A stretch of 64,000 nt of DNA, taken from positions 4,425,309 through 4,489,308 of the forward strand of contig NC_041004.1 of the NCBI RefSeq assembly GCF_004193775.1. Direction: 5' to 3'. The notes beneath the pieces were generated by a model, which was given only the letters and a program-made list of their open reading frames with translations, made no database searches and was not told the DNA's origin. The first letter of the stretch is position 1. Each line of letters starts with the position of its first letter. The position numbers and the translations under genes are program-made. Shown piece after piece: positions 32,079 through 43,465 of the stretch. The stretch comes from Glycine soja (Eukaryota; Streptophyta; Magnoliopsida; Fabales; Fabaceae).

Positions 32079-34256
32079 GGCAAATTGACCAAATAGGGTC
32101 ACTTTTACAAATATTTTATCAAATAGGGTCTGTTTAAAACTATTGATGAGGGGGGTCTGTTTTTTAATGGATGTCGCCATTGAAGCTAGCGATACAGCTG
32201 AGTCGCCATTGGCACTGGCAAGATAGTGCTGACATGGAGGTGTTTCGCCATTGGCAATGGCGAAACACGTGACGTGGAGGTGGGTCTAGCCAGCAGCACT
32301 GGCAAAACAGGTGAGGCTAGGGCAGCTAGGTCTGGTGTTGCTGAGTAGGGGTGCAGTGGTTCAGGATGGTTTCACTAACATGGCTGGCGAGTTTGTTTTG
32401 AAAGTATCTCGCCATTGTTGCTGGCGAGAAAGGTGCCTACGTGGCACACATGCATGCAAACTGAAAGTAGCAGCATATAAGAAGCAGACTTTTCCATAAA
32501 CCTTTTCAGAAAGGGTTTCGCAAGTGGGAGTGGCGGAATAAGCTTCTCCCCTATAAAACGATTATACGCGAATGAATGGAAACATCTGCGTATTCTGGTG
32601 AATTTCCTAGTGCTTGGTGCTTGTTACGCTTGTGCTGGTGGTGAAAAGCATGAGTTGGGAATTCTCTTCTTGCTTTCTCAAACTTGGTAAATAGTTAATA
32701 TTTGTTGTGTTAATTTTTTTTTCTGTTGCTTGATAATTAAATTATTTGTTTTAGTTTTAGTTATTATAAAGTTTGTATGCTATATTTGTTTTAGGTATTA
32801 ATATTATTTGTTTTAGATTAATATTTTTTTTAGGTATTCTAAGATTATTAAAATATGTGGTATGTTAGTTTGTATTAATTTGGTATATATGTTGTTTAAA
32901 TTTTTTTTGTTATTAAAATATATATTGTGTTATTTATTTAAATTTGTGTTTGGTGTTGTTACGTTACGCTTTGGTGGTGACAAAAAGCTTGTGAGTTGCA
33001 TGTTCTCCCGCCCATATTTGGTTTTTTCAAACTTGGAACGTAGTTAAAAAATTTTGTGTTCTATTTTTTTTGTTGGTCATAATTAAATTATTTGTTTTAG
33101 TTTTAGGTATTATAAAGTTTGGATGTTATATTTATTTTAGGTATTCTAAGTTATTATTCAAATATATGGTATGTTAGTTTGTATGAATTTGGTATATATA
33201 TTGTTTAATTTTTTTTTTTTGTTATTTTAAGTTATTTTGGGTATTCTAATAACAAAAAACCTCTTTACTGAAACTTCAAATTAAAACTTTATTCTAATAA
33301 AAAATTAATTACTTCAAATAAATATCATGCCAGAAACTTAAAAAACTTGTACGCTTTCAAAGTAGAAATTTTAAAGGCACATCAAACCATCAACGAAGTT
33401 GCTATTATAAATAATTAATCTTAAATATAATAACTTCAAAATAAATAAATCTAATTAAAAAAATACTACACTCAAACTTTAAATTAAAAATTTATTCTAA
33501 CAAAAAATTAATTATATGATGCAGAAACTTAAAAAACTTGAACGCTTTGAAAGTAAAAATTTTAAAGGCAGAACGGAAACCTTTGAAAGTAGACATTTTA
33601 AAGGCAGAACAAATCATTAAAGAAGTTGCTATTATAAATAATTAATCTTAACATTAATAACTTCAAAATAAAAAAATCTAATTACAAAAAAATACTCGAA
33701 ACTCAAATTTTATTCCAGACTCAAAATAATTACTTCAAATAAATAAAAACGATGCCAGAGAAGAGAAATTACTGATTGAGAGAAACTTTAAAAACACTTA
33801 GAACACTCAGAAATTTTTAAAGGCACAAAGCATCAACACAAAAGCATCAACACGAAGTTGCTATTTAAAGGGCACAACACACCTATTTTGTCAATACCAT
33901 TGGCGATATATGCTCCTTGTTTCGCCAACACTGGTTGCGAAACTAGCTTAGCCTGAACCCTACTGCCCTACTGCTATCCTGTGCCCTTTGCACCTTGCCT
34001 GCGCCCTCTGCACCGAAATCTCCAGTCAAAGTGGCGAAAACTGTGCCAGCTATCTCGCCAATGACACTGGCGGAACAGCCACGTGTCCAGTGCAAGCGTA
34101 TTTCGCCATGCATGCTGACGATATACATGCATGTTGGCAATATACATGCATGCATGGCTGAATCTTGGTAAAAAAGAAACCCCCTTGAAAATAGTTTTAA
34201 AACAAACCTATTCTAGGAATTAGTTTGTAAAACTAACCCCATTAGGTCAATTTACC
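32079..34256. mobile_element. non-autonomous Mutator-like element with about 95-bp TIRs
   Basis: 2178 bp. The left end GGCAAATTGACCAAATAGGG and the inverse of the right end GGTAAATTGACCTAATGGGG pair, and the match extends about 95 bases at roughly 70 percent by eye (TTTTACAAA, GGTCTGTTT/GGTTTGTTT, AAAACTATT). The target duplication is GATGTTTGGC (32069-32078 and 34257-34266); unit A has a single GATGTTTGGC at about 11690. Target size, long TIRs and G-rich ends fit MULEs. No transposase frame is present. The interior is AT-rich with GC-richer sub-ends that carry repeated TCGCCATTG words. Confidence 0.85.
32240..32268. repeat. near-perfect palindrome inside the MULE
   Basis: Two 14-base arms, GTGTTTCGCCATTG and its complement, separated by one G. 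Variants of TCGCCATTG or CGCCAATG recur near 32171, 32211, 32410 and again in inverse sense near 33900-34110, so the word is iterated in both sub-terminal regions. Confidence 0.85.
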
Positions 34257-34266
34257 GATGTTTGGC

Positions 34267-35139
34267 ATGCCATCATTTTCATTGTCCCTAATTCTCACCA
34301 ATCTCATACTCAAAAGATTTTGTCACTTTGTAACAAGGGAGATGTTACTAAGATTTAATAAAGGACCAAAAGTTTAAACGATAAACTATACAGTATTTTT
34401 AACAATTTTAATATACTATTATTATATTTTTATTTGATATTTAAGAATATTTCTATAATTTAAACTCATGCATTAAGTATAAATTAATTTTAAATTATCA
34501 TTCACTCATATATCATCATTAATATAATTTTTAAGATAATTATCATAGTTATTATAGATGATAAAATATTATTGAATCAAGTTTTAAATTTTTTTTTACA
34601 ATTTTATTATATAACTTCTTTTTTCTATTTATTAACAATATATTACTTTTATAGCCTCATTTGTTGTCCTATTTCTCACTCCCACATCTATGTTAACTTT
34701 GTTTTTTCTTCCTTGAATGTTTTGTCACATTGTAACAAGTGAAATTGTTAAGATTTTTAAAAAAGCAAATTGTTTGAATAATAAATTAAATTTCAAACAA
34801 TTTTAATATACTAATATTATATTTTTATTTAATATTTTTAAGTTTTCTTAGTATTTAAGAACATTTATTAACAAGACCTCTTATAGCTAATTTTTTATGG
34901 AATGACTATTTTTTTTAGTAATGACTATTTTTTTTTAGTAATGAGAATTTTGCATTTCTATTAACTCACTATAATAATAATGATGACGATTGAGTTAAGT
35001 TCAAGTGAAGAGATTGTATGCATGAGTGTAAATTAGCTTATTTAGTTGACCAGACTTTCCTTATAATTCACAAAGGTTGTTACAGAAATTCAATGTATCT
35101 AATTTAAGTATATTAATGCATTAAAATCTATATATAAAT

Positions 35140-35189
<50 letters not shown>

Positions 35190-35222
35190 TTTGTTAAATT
35201 CTTAATTGAAATTGTAAGAAAG
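34267..35222. other. non-coding part of unit B
   Basis: Counterpart of about 11700-12588 in unit A. A (TA)n tract lies near 35135-35180. No gene seen. Confidence 0.5.
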
Positions 35223-35456
35223 ATGAAGAAAAAATCAACCAGCAAGAAAGAATCAAATAAAATTCAGATTCTATCATTCATGAGGGAAATCTTGCCCAAT
35301 CATAATATTGAGATTTCACCTGATTTTATTTGTGTCAAAGATTTTGATAGAATTTTACTTATTCAATACTACTACAAAGTGGATAGTAAAAAACTTAGAA
35401 ACAATATAGAGTATATCAATATTCCTTTTTATGACTTTATATTTCTTAATTTCTAA
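35223..35456 (+). CDS. 77-codon open frame, unit B counterpart (doubtful gene)
   Basis: Same length as 12589-12822, starting MKKKSTSKKESNKIQILSFM. See that entry: conserved length but no recognised domain and no independent sign of selection. Confidence 0.2.
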   Translation: MKKKSTSKKESNKIQILSFMREILPNHNIEISPDFICVKDFDRILLIQYYYKVDSKKLRNNIEYINIPFYDFIFLNF

Positions 35457-36832
35457 TGTTATACAAAGTTTTTATACTACAAAAAATAGATCATCAAATG
35501 TATTTTTATTGAAATTCAGAATTTTTTTTATTATGAAAATCTCCCTTATTAAATGTAACAAATATTTCTTAATGTTTATTAAACTTGATTTTTGTGTAGC
35601 ATGAGAAGATCTAAGTGCACCTTTGGTCAATTTTTACAAATAATAACATTTTTAAAAATAAACAGTACAAAATTATGATATTTTAAAACCAAATTCTGGT
35701 ATAGGTGGATGGTTGTTATTTTCATGAGTTAAGCTCTCTCTTGGTGAGAGGGGTGTTTGTGTTTATTTGCCTTTTTCTCTTAACGGCAAATTTGTAAATT
35801 TTCTCCTTTTTTTTCATCTGGAAAATTTTAATTTGTTGCCAATATGTATTGACAATAACTTAGTGCATGTGACCCAAGCATGAAAATTGGTAGATAGACT
35901 GCCAAAGTTAGGTAACGATTGTAATGGAAAGTGGAACCACATGCATCTGAAAAAGGTGGCAACTCAGTTATATTTATAATTGCTTATTTGAAACCTTACT
36001 GAATTTTCATTTTCTTCTCGAGTGTCATTAAACTCTCCCAACTTTAGAAGATTAATTTGGGCAGATGAGTGTGAATGACTTGATTTGTCTATGTAATTCA
36101 AAACAGAATGCAGGTCTCACTTGTTTGCATGTTCCTTCTTTATGAATCTCAAGTTCATTATTGATGTATTTTGTTGTATTAGTGTGCTTTCTGCCATCTG
36201 CTGATTGATTGTTTGATTAAATTTTATTTCTTCTGCATAATGTGTGGCCATCTCTGGTTTCGATTTATTCTTGATTTTTGACAATCTTACATTTCTGTCA
36301 TACTTGTTTAGTCTTGTGTTGTTCTTCTTGGTCATGAATCGTTTATTTTTAAGAACTCTAAAAACGACTAGACTACCTGAGAGAAATGTAATTGATGTGC
36401 TAAATACTTTGTTTTTTAATCCAGTCCTGTTTAAATATGATCAAAACTCACCTAATGCCTTATGGTTTTGGGATTGTTCAAAAATGACATCAGAAACAAG
36501 TTATAAAAATTGTTATGCTGGTTATGTTTGTAGAAGTTTCAAGAATTTCATTCAGGAGATTATATTCTCTGACAATCATCCCAACTTATTAAATTTGTTC
36601 ATCTTTCTTTCAGGTGTGTCTTTCATTGTATATTCTGCTGCTGGGTAATTGGAAGGCTAACCAGGTGCTGCTTCATTCCTTAATTATTCTTCAAACATTC
36701 CAAGAAGTCCATATTCTTCATTGTTCTCTAGTGTCATCACCAAAATCAGGGAATGCTGAAAGATGTGCTTGACAGTTAAGAATTCCTTCACCGAGGCTGA
36801 TGAGTCCGTGCCTCCATCTGAGCTATCCTTGT
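35457..36832. other. non-coding, upstream of the kinase remnant
   Basis: To 36480 it matches unit A (13740-14077 plus 19296-19878). 36481-36832 is unique to unit B. An open frame at 36244-36648 begins in the duplicated part and has no recognisable domain; I do not call it. Confidence 0.4.
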
Positions 36833-37435
36833 TCAACCTTTGCAAAAGTCTACCATGCTAGGAACATCATAACTGGCATGAGTGTGGCCATTAAGATTAC
36901 TGGCAAGGACAAGATTCTGAAAGTTGGGATGATTGATCAGATTAAGCGCGAAATTTCAGCGATGAGGCTAACCAGGCATCCACATGTGGTTGAGCTTTAC
37001 GAGGTAATGGCCAGCAAAACCAAAATTTACTTTGTTATGGAGTATGTAAAAGGTGGTGAGCTCTTCAATAAGGTATCCAAAGGAAAGCTCAAGCAGGATG
37101 ATGCTAGGAGATAATTTCGGCAATTGATCAGCGCTGTTGACTACTGCCATAGCAGAGGTGTGTGCCATCGTGATCTGAAACCAGAAAATCTTCTACTGGA
37201 TGAAAATGGGAATATAAATGGATTACTCCACACTACATGTGGTGCCCCTGCCTATGCTGCTCCGGAAGTGATAAACAGAAGGAGTTATGATCTTGTATGT
37301 TCTATTGGCAGGGGAGAGTTCAAATTTCCTAACTGGATTGCACCAGATGTACGCAGATTGCTGTCGAAACTCTTGGATCCAAACCCAAAGACAAGGATAT
37401 CAATGGATGCATTATTTGTGAAAAAATTGTTTTAG
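36833..37435 (+). pseudogene. CBL-interacting protein kinase (CIPK/SnRK3) remnant
   Basis: Reads [10 protein letters not shown] (end of the glycine loop), VAIK with the ATP-binding Lys, [14 protein letters not shown], the hinge [12 protein letters not shown], then a TAA at 37112-37114, and in the same frame [17 protein letters not shown] (catalytic loop), [17 protein letters not shown] (activation segment) and [11 protein letters not shown] ... [11 protein letters not shown]. These are CIPK-type sequences; CIPKs transduce calcium signals with CBL sensors. Missing are the first part of the glycine loop, the DFG motif (direct jump from DENGN to the activation segment), about 60 residues around helices F and G, and the whole NAF/FISL regulatory domain. 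It cannot encode an active kinase. Confidence 0.88.
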
Positions 37436-38618
37436 TATGTGTAAAAATCTCATATCACTTTAAACTTTAAAGTTAAGATCAAGAGAAATATATATATATA
37501 TTTGATTTCTCAGAGCGTGACAGAAATTCAAAGCGAAAAGTATCTCAAATATAGTCTTACATATCAAAGAATTTGACGTCGGAATAAAAATATAAAACTC
37601 AAATAGCCTTTTTTGATAGAGAAACTCAAATACTAATTTAAAAGTGTATTTCAATTTACTCCCTTCTAAACTCAAATACGAATAAATTTAACTAAATCCA
37701 AATCTTTTCAGTTAATTTTATTTTTCAGCTTAAAAACATAACGCATAAATTAGAAATATGATTAATTGTTTTATTCGTATTAAAATTATTTTAATTTTAG
37801 TATAATATTTGATATTACTTTTCTTATATTTATTATGAAGTAAAAATATTTGAAAATTAAAGTAAGAAAATAATTTCATAATAGAAATAAAATAATTAAT
37901 ACTATAAAAGGAATGCATTATTATCAGTAATCTTTTATCATTACAAAATGAAAGACATGTATTAAATAAATTTATTAATGATATAAGACATCATGAGGTT
38001 AGTTAAGTGGAATCGGATATAGTCTTGTATCTAACTAATTCAAGGTTTAAGTTTATATATTAAAGATAAAATAAGAAGAAAATATAAAATGTTAGAAACT
38101 AGTATTTTTAAAAATATTAATTTAAGTAACATTTTAAAAAATGTTAAAAATTACTGAAAAAACTTGTTTACTAAATAGTCAAACAAGTTTTTTAGCTACT
38201 AAAGAAAGTCAGAAGTCATTTGAAATGTAACAATATTTCTTTACGAATCTAACTAGATTTTAAACTTGTGCATTGTACCAATAATGATTAACATTGTATT
38301 TCTTAACTAAATGGTCGTAGAGTTTGAATATTGATTAACCCTTACGCATAGAATTAAAGAAAGAACACATGCTAATTTATCCCTAAAAACATAATATTAA
38401 TGAATTAAAGATTTCAATGTCCTTACATATATGTCAAAGATGTATGCGGAACGGAAAGAAAAGTGGGTGATTTTTACTAAATAAAACCAATAAAATAAAT
38501 AAATAATAGATACTAATATATTATATTAAGTTTTGACAGGTAGATATCCCCATAATTTTATATTTATTAAAAAAAAATAGGCTTCCAGGTATGAAAAATA
38601 GGACTCAGAGAGAAGGGG
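37436..38618. other. AT-rich, no gene; contains a scrap of unit C
   Basis: About 38230-38540 resembles 9528-9900 and 19983-20370 (CATGCTAATTTATCCCTAAA, AATATTAATGAATTAAAGAT, AAGTGGGTGATTTTTACTAA), the start of a third duplicate unit. The rest shows nothing. Confidence 0.55.
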
Positions 38619-39238
38619 AGTGGCGGATACAAGCCAGATCTTGAGAATGGTAATTAGGAAAAAACAAACCCAGACCCCCTCCCTTTCCTAAAGAAGAACT
38701 TATTCTCAGCCTCTACACTCTCCTTACAAGCTATCCATTCCATTATGCCAACCTATGTTCCTTTTCCACTTCAGCTAGTGCAACTTGTACGGCTGATTCC
38801 TTCTGCTGTCATACACAAGCAGGTCTTGTTTCTGAGGCCCATTTGTCCTTTCTTTTTCTCTTCCCCACCCCCTCTTTTCCCTATCCTTTTATATACCTTC
38901 ATTATGGACCTATCAAGTTCTAACCAGGAAAATTCGAAAAACATTTCTAACCCAAATCTCCAAATTCACATGATGTCAAATCAGAAACAAACTAAATAAA
39001 TAAGAAAATGTGATTAAAAATAATATATAACACTACAGTGAAAAAAATCAGAAATTATTTTTCCATGCATACTATAAAGAGGATTACAAAGACAGAAAAT
39101 ACATTTTTTAAAATTCATCAAATTTGTAAATAAAATCTTATATTTTTATATTATTTTTTCTATATTTATATAATTGAACCCACTAATTTTATTTTTTATA
39201 ATTTTCACCCACTGACTTAGGGTCTTGGATTCGCCACT
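38619..39238. repeat. possible TIR element
   Basis: Left end AGTGGCGGATACAAGCC and inverse right end AGTGGCGAATCCAAGACC form an 18-base imperfect inverted repeat about 620 bases apart. No clear target duplication. The small open frame at 38745-38999 within it has no recognised domain. Confidence 0.35.
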
Positions 39239-40303
39239 GTATGGAGGAATGATACTGGTCGTGTAGGGGTAGACAAACTTAACCATTTCCTGATATTCTG
39301 TAGCACAAAAAGACAAATTCGATTATTGAGAAATTAGTATAAATAATACTATGTAATAACAGCATCAATCAATGGAATATACAATTGTTCCTTCCCTTAT
39401 TCTTTTCTCTGTGGAGGCCCCAGTCCTCGAAAACCAGCTTCTATCTTCTTCCCTATCAACAAGTATATAGCATATATAATTATGTATGATAATTTTAAGA
39501 AAATAAACAACACTAATATAAAATATATAGAATGGTAAAATACAAAATAAAAAAAAACAAGATCATAGCTGCATTTCCAGAAGTATCTTATGGAATCTAG
39601 ATTACACAGGAAGAGAAATTAAAAACTTGAAAGAAGAATTAAAATGATATTAAAATTCTCATTATTCTATTAAAAATAACAGTAAAATAAAGAAATTCTA
39701 ATAATTCTTAGTCAAATTTGACTATCAATTAAACCCAATTTTCACAGTTATCAAGTAGCAGAAGTTTTTGTTGCGAAAGCGTTAAGAGTGGTAGTGACAT
39801 TAAATATTGTTGCAAAACTTTTCGCAACAGATGATATTACAGTGGACTGCAGCAACAATTTTCTCGCTAGCAAAAGTAAGGGATTAACGAATTGTTTATG
39901 GTACCACAGTTAGTCATCATGAAGGGACAACTAACATAAACTTAATTGCACGAAAACATTTGCTAGATATGATTGAACATTTTGATACAACATAAAGACC
40001 TCGACTTGTAAAAATTGAAGGGAGGCGTGCTTCAAGCACGAATAAAAAGCTCTCATTCTGACCTAAGGAAACATGTTATACAATATACTTTACGTGAGTG
40101 TTCTAGATTGAAGTAGCCTCCATTTTGAGGAAGCTTTTTTTCAGAACATGTTTGTTGTCTTTGTATTGTTCTTTAGAATTAAAGTCTATTATGTCAATAG
40201 TACATATAGTTTGTCTCAAGTAAATCACTAAAGATTGAACTCGTTTCGTAGTATATTAATTTGATAGTTATGTTTCTTAAGTGAGAAAATATTGAGATTC
40301 TTA
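39239..40303. other. non-coding, nothing recognised
   Basis: AT-rich DNA without motif or repeat that I could identify. Confidence 0.5.
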
Positions 40304-40582
40304 GAGCATCTTTGGTTGAAGAATCCATTTTGGATTCTTGTATTATTTTTTATGGGTCATATGATGCTATATAGAATGCAACAACTTCTATCAATTTTTG
40401 CTCCAGTGATAAAATTCAATTTGAATTCTTAGATTTTACTTGCACAGAAAAAAGAGAGGACTTTTTAGGAGTTCTTCTCCTAAAATCCAACCTTCATCAT
40501 GAAATACTCTTGAATAAGAATAATGGTAGTTTTAGTGCACAGGGGTTCTTGAGCTCAATCAAGAACCCCATTAAAGATGCTC
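40304..40582. repeat. PIF/Harbinger-type (Tourist-like) MITE
   Basis: 279 bp with ends GAGCATCTTTGGTTGAAGAA and inverse GAGCATCTTTAATGGGGTTC, flanked by TTA on both sides (40301-40303 and 40583-40585), the 3-bp target of this superfamily. Non-coding. Confidence 0.8.
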
Positions 40583-41387
40583 TTAGGCTTTTGGCAAACT
40601 ATACATGTTGTGCTACTCATTAGTATACCCGTGCTAACCTTTCATAGGCTTGGGTGACATAATAGATAAAAGCTATTTATATACAAATATTTAAAAATAT
40701 TAAACATATTACATAAAATATAGAACAATAATATCATTAAAAATGACACATTTTAATATATTAAGCGAATAAGATAATTTCAACCAACCTTGATTAGAAT
40801 ATATATATAGAGAGAGAGAGAAAGAGATTAATGTTTATGCATTGATGGTATAGAATAATTTAACACAGTCATCTGATTATAAATTATCATTTGAATTATT
40901 TAAAAAATTAATAAATTTGTCACATAAATAATATGTTATAATTAGATAATTGTATAAATTTTTTTATAATACATATATATAGACACACGCATACTATTTC
41001 ACACTTAACTATTTATTATCCTTGGGGTTGGAGGGTGGAACAAGATTTCGCATCTCGCATCTAACTATATTGAATAAGTCTGCATCAACTTTCATTTGAA
41101 TTTTTATAATGCATTTGATATATCATAAATCTTTGAATTGTAATAAAATGATGTCAAGTAACTGTTCAGGAAATTAAATAAATAATTAAAATATATTCAA
41201 GTCGGTAAATAATACAAACAAGTATACCTAGCTACAAGTTCGTAAAGTCAACAGGATAGAAATGGAGGAGTTCCGAGAAACTTCCTTTTTAACATTACGT
41301 TTAACCTGACTCTATATATTATAAAGAGAGGTTCATTTCTTCATCTTGTTTTCATCCTTGTGGGTGTGTGTTTCTGTTGTGAATATC
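40583..41387. other. non-coding; upstream region of the RPW8 ORF
   Basis: AT-rich. A TATA-like TATATATTATAAAG at about 41313-41326 lies some 65 bases upstream of the RPW8 ATG and is a plausible core promoter. Confidence 0.4.
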
Positions 41388-41873
41388 ATGGCACTACTAA
41401 TAGAAGCAACCGTGGGAGCAACAGTGAGAGCTGAGTTCAACGAGTTGCTGAGAACCGTTTTGGAATTTAAAAAAAAAATGGTTTGCTTCAAATCATCTTT
41501 GGTGCACCTCCAATCCACTCTAGTAGCTATATCTGCGGTGATCAAGGAGATAGAACAGCAAAACAACGAGTTGCAGCTTCCGAAGGAGGAACTCCAATCG
41601 TTTATCAGAAAGATGGAGGAGGGGACACAGCTTGTTTTCGAGTGTTCAAAAATCCCTTGGCTACACTTTGTGACTAGGGCTTGTTACAAGGACAAACTGG
41701 ACCGGTTTTCTGACGAGCTCGTGAAAATATTTGCCATCGGCAAGCAAGCTCAGATGGCAAGAGATCAGAAGGAGACCTTGCTTAAAGTTAGGAGAATACT
41801 TAGGGTTGTTGAGAAAACGTGTTTCGACCCTAGGGAGGCAATTGACAACACGTTGTTAATGTTTTTATGTTAG
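41388..41873 (+). CDS. RPW8-domain protein (no NB-ARC or LRR)
   Basis: 161 codons from the ATG at 41388-41390 (MALLIEATVGATVRAEFNEL) to the TAG at 41871-41873. The first in-frame methionine is chosen; upstream bases give no ATG in frame. Residues about 5-130 have the features of the RPW8 domain: a hydrophobic N-terminal helix, then coiled-coil text with LHLQSTLVAISAVIKEIE and an acidic/basic region at KDKLDRFSDELVKIF. RPW8 domains form the membrane-acting N-terminus of helper NLRs (ADR1, NRG1) and of the free RPW8 proteins. Here the frame ends after the domain, so it is either a stand-alone RPW8-like protein or a helper-NLR or other fusion that has lost the rest. It is unbroken. A PP2-type lectin remnant follows 370 bases downstream. 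Confidence 0.72.
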   Translation: MALLIEATVGATVRAEFNELLRTVLEFKKKMVCFKSSLVHLQSTLVAISAVIKEIEQQNNELQLPKEELQSFIRKMEEGTQLVFECSKIPWLHFVTRACYKDKLDRFSDELVKIFAIGKQAQMARDQKETLLKVRRILRVVEKTCFDPREAIDNTLLMFLC

Positions 41874-42240
41874 AGGGCAATCGACCCTGTTGAAAAGTAG
41901 TTTCTAGTATTTGTTAAAGGGCAAAACTTAAAAAAATATGTGCATCATAGGGGATGGTTAGTTTTTATGTTAGAATCTTCACAGCCAATTTGAACCTACT
42001 ACCTCTTCTATTTTTTTTTTCTTTTAACACTTAAATTTTCTTTTCAATCATTAAATTAATTTTATATCTTTGGATATTTTATTTGTTATTATTAATTATT
42101 AAAAGAAAGTGCAGAGAGAGATTATTGTTAGCATTTCTATTATTATTAATCTGAAATTGAACAATGTATGTATTCAACAAAACATGGCTGATTCAACATA
42201 ACTATGTATGTATTTAATTTGTTTTGTTATTGTTTTACGC
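41874..42240. other. spacer, intron-like
   Basis: AT-rich sequence ending in TGTTATTGTTTTACGCAG, a good plant splice acceptor immediately before the PP2-like coding sequence. It may be the intron that joined the two coding parts. Confidence 0.35.
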
Positions 42241-42620
42241 AGGCATTCGGAGGTGACTGAAATCGTTAATTAGTGTGTCCTGGCTAAAAATCCTGGGCAG
42301 GATCAAAACTGGGATGTTGTCCCCAAATACATTGTACGGGGCATACCTTGTGTTTAAAGAAAGCAGTGATGGTGCCTACGGGTTCAAGAACATGCCTGTT
42401 GAGGTGTCCATTGGGGTTATCGGAGAGGTTACAGATTCAAGAATTATGAACTTGGTAGTAGGAAGCTCAGAGTCTAGTATCCGAGGGAGAGTGACGATGG
42501 TGGATGGATGTTGAATTAGGTGACTTTTTTAACGGTAACGGAAAGAACAAGAAAACAAGGAGGTGGAGATAGGTCTATACAACACCAAGAACGTTGAAAT
42601 AAACTTGAGTCTTGTTAGCC
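42241..42620 (+). pseudogene. phloem protein 2 (PP2/Nictaba-like lectin) domain, frameshifted
   Basis: After the acceptor the sequence encodes SEVTEIVN, then with a one-base shift MLSPNTLYGAYLVFKESSDG and AYGFKNMPVEVSIGVIG, which is the core of plant PP2 lectins (SPNTxYxAYLVFK ... AYGF ... PVEVSVGV). Near 42505 another shift is needed to read VELGDFFNGNG, the PP2 segment DGWMEIELGEFF. A third follows before EVEIGLYNTKNVEINLSLV. PP2-type lectins bind glycans and act in phloem and defence. With three frame changes it is a pseudogene unless unusual splicing rescues it. Confidence 0.65.
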
Positions 42621-42698
42621 ATTGTTCTTAAGATATTGATTAAGAAACTAATAGAAAAAAGTATTTTTTACGAAAATCATAAGAGAACATGAGGACAC

Positions 42699-43183
42699 TG
42701 TAAAACTTTAGACTGATCTAAACATGCAAATCAATTTAAATGGCATATTCAGATCAAATAGCAGAAATTAAATATTACGAGCGTACCTCCAGCCATTGCA
42801 AAATTGAACGCGAAGCAGCGCACACACAAACCTGCAAGACTGTTTTGTTCTTCCAGACCCTTATTCACTCTGAATAGATGGTGTATTTTTTCTGAATAGA
42901 GAAGTAGATTTGGTGATACAAAACTGAGAGCACCCCATCCTATTTATAGAGTCTGTCCATCACAGAGCTCAACTTGTTATCAGAACGTGAGATAGAAAGT
43001 TATCAGTACGTGACATAAAGGATGAGTACGTGATTTGTTACTGAAGGTGGTTGCAAATATATTACAAAGATATGGGTTGAATGTGGATGGAAAATGGACC
43101 AGATTCAGAAATAACAAAATTTTCCAAAATAATAAAATAAAATAAAATAAAAAACGTGGAACCTGAACGTGGGCTTCCAACAT
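42699..43183 (-). repeat. 3' LTR of the copia element
   Basis: 485 bp. A TATA box (TATAAATA on the minus strand) is at 42941-42948. Confidence 0.93.
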
Positions 43184-43465
43184 TCTCCCACTTGGTCCAT
43201 TTAACCCAACATCAACCGTAACAAGAAACATAATATATGAGTCATGGCGATATGTCCTCTGATGATGAGTAGTATCTTCCATGTACCACAATATATCAAG
43301 TCTCTCAACACTAGCTCTCAACTTAATGAATAAACCATATGTTTATTCTATATCTAAACTGAATGATTTTTCTCGAAATAAATAAATATGTGCACAAAAC
43401 CATATGAGAAAATATCTAACTAAATAAGAGTTTCATTGAAAATAAGAAATGTACGTACAACGAAA

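Larger units (their letters stand above)
30791..36480. repeat. tandem segmental duplication, unit B (right part)
   Basis: Matches unit A from 10386 to 19878 without the gypsy element, and with a 2.2-kb Mutator-like insertion at 32079-34256. The deletion at about 35570 removes the segment equivalent to 12925-13740. The match ends at 36479, where unit B continues into a kinase remnant and unit A does not. Confidence 0.75.

Noticed and set aside
36244..36648. 134-codon ORF in unit B
   Set aside because: The counterpart in unit A (19642-19878) is shorter, hydrophobic text only, and likely intronic; no family recognised.
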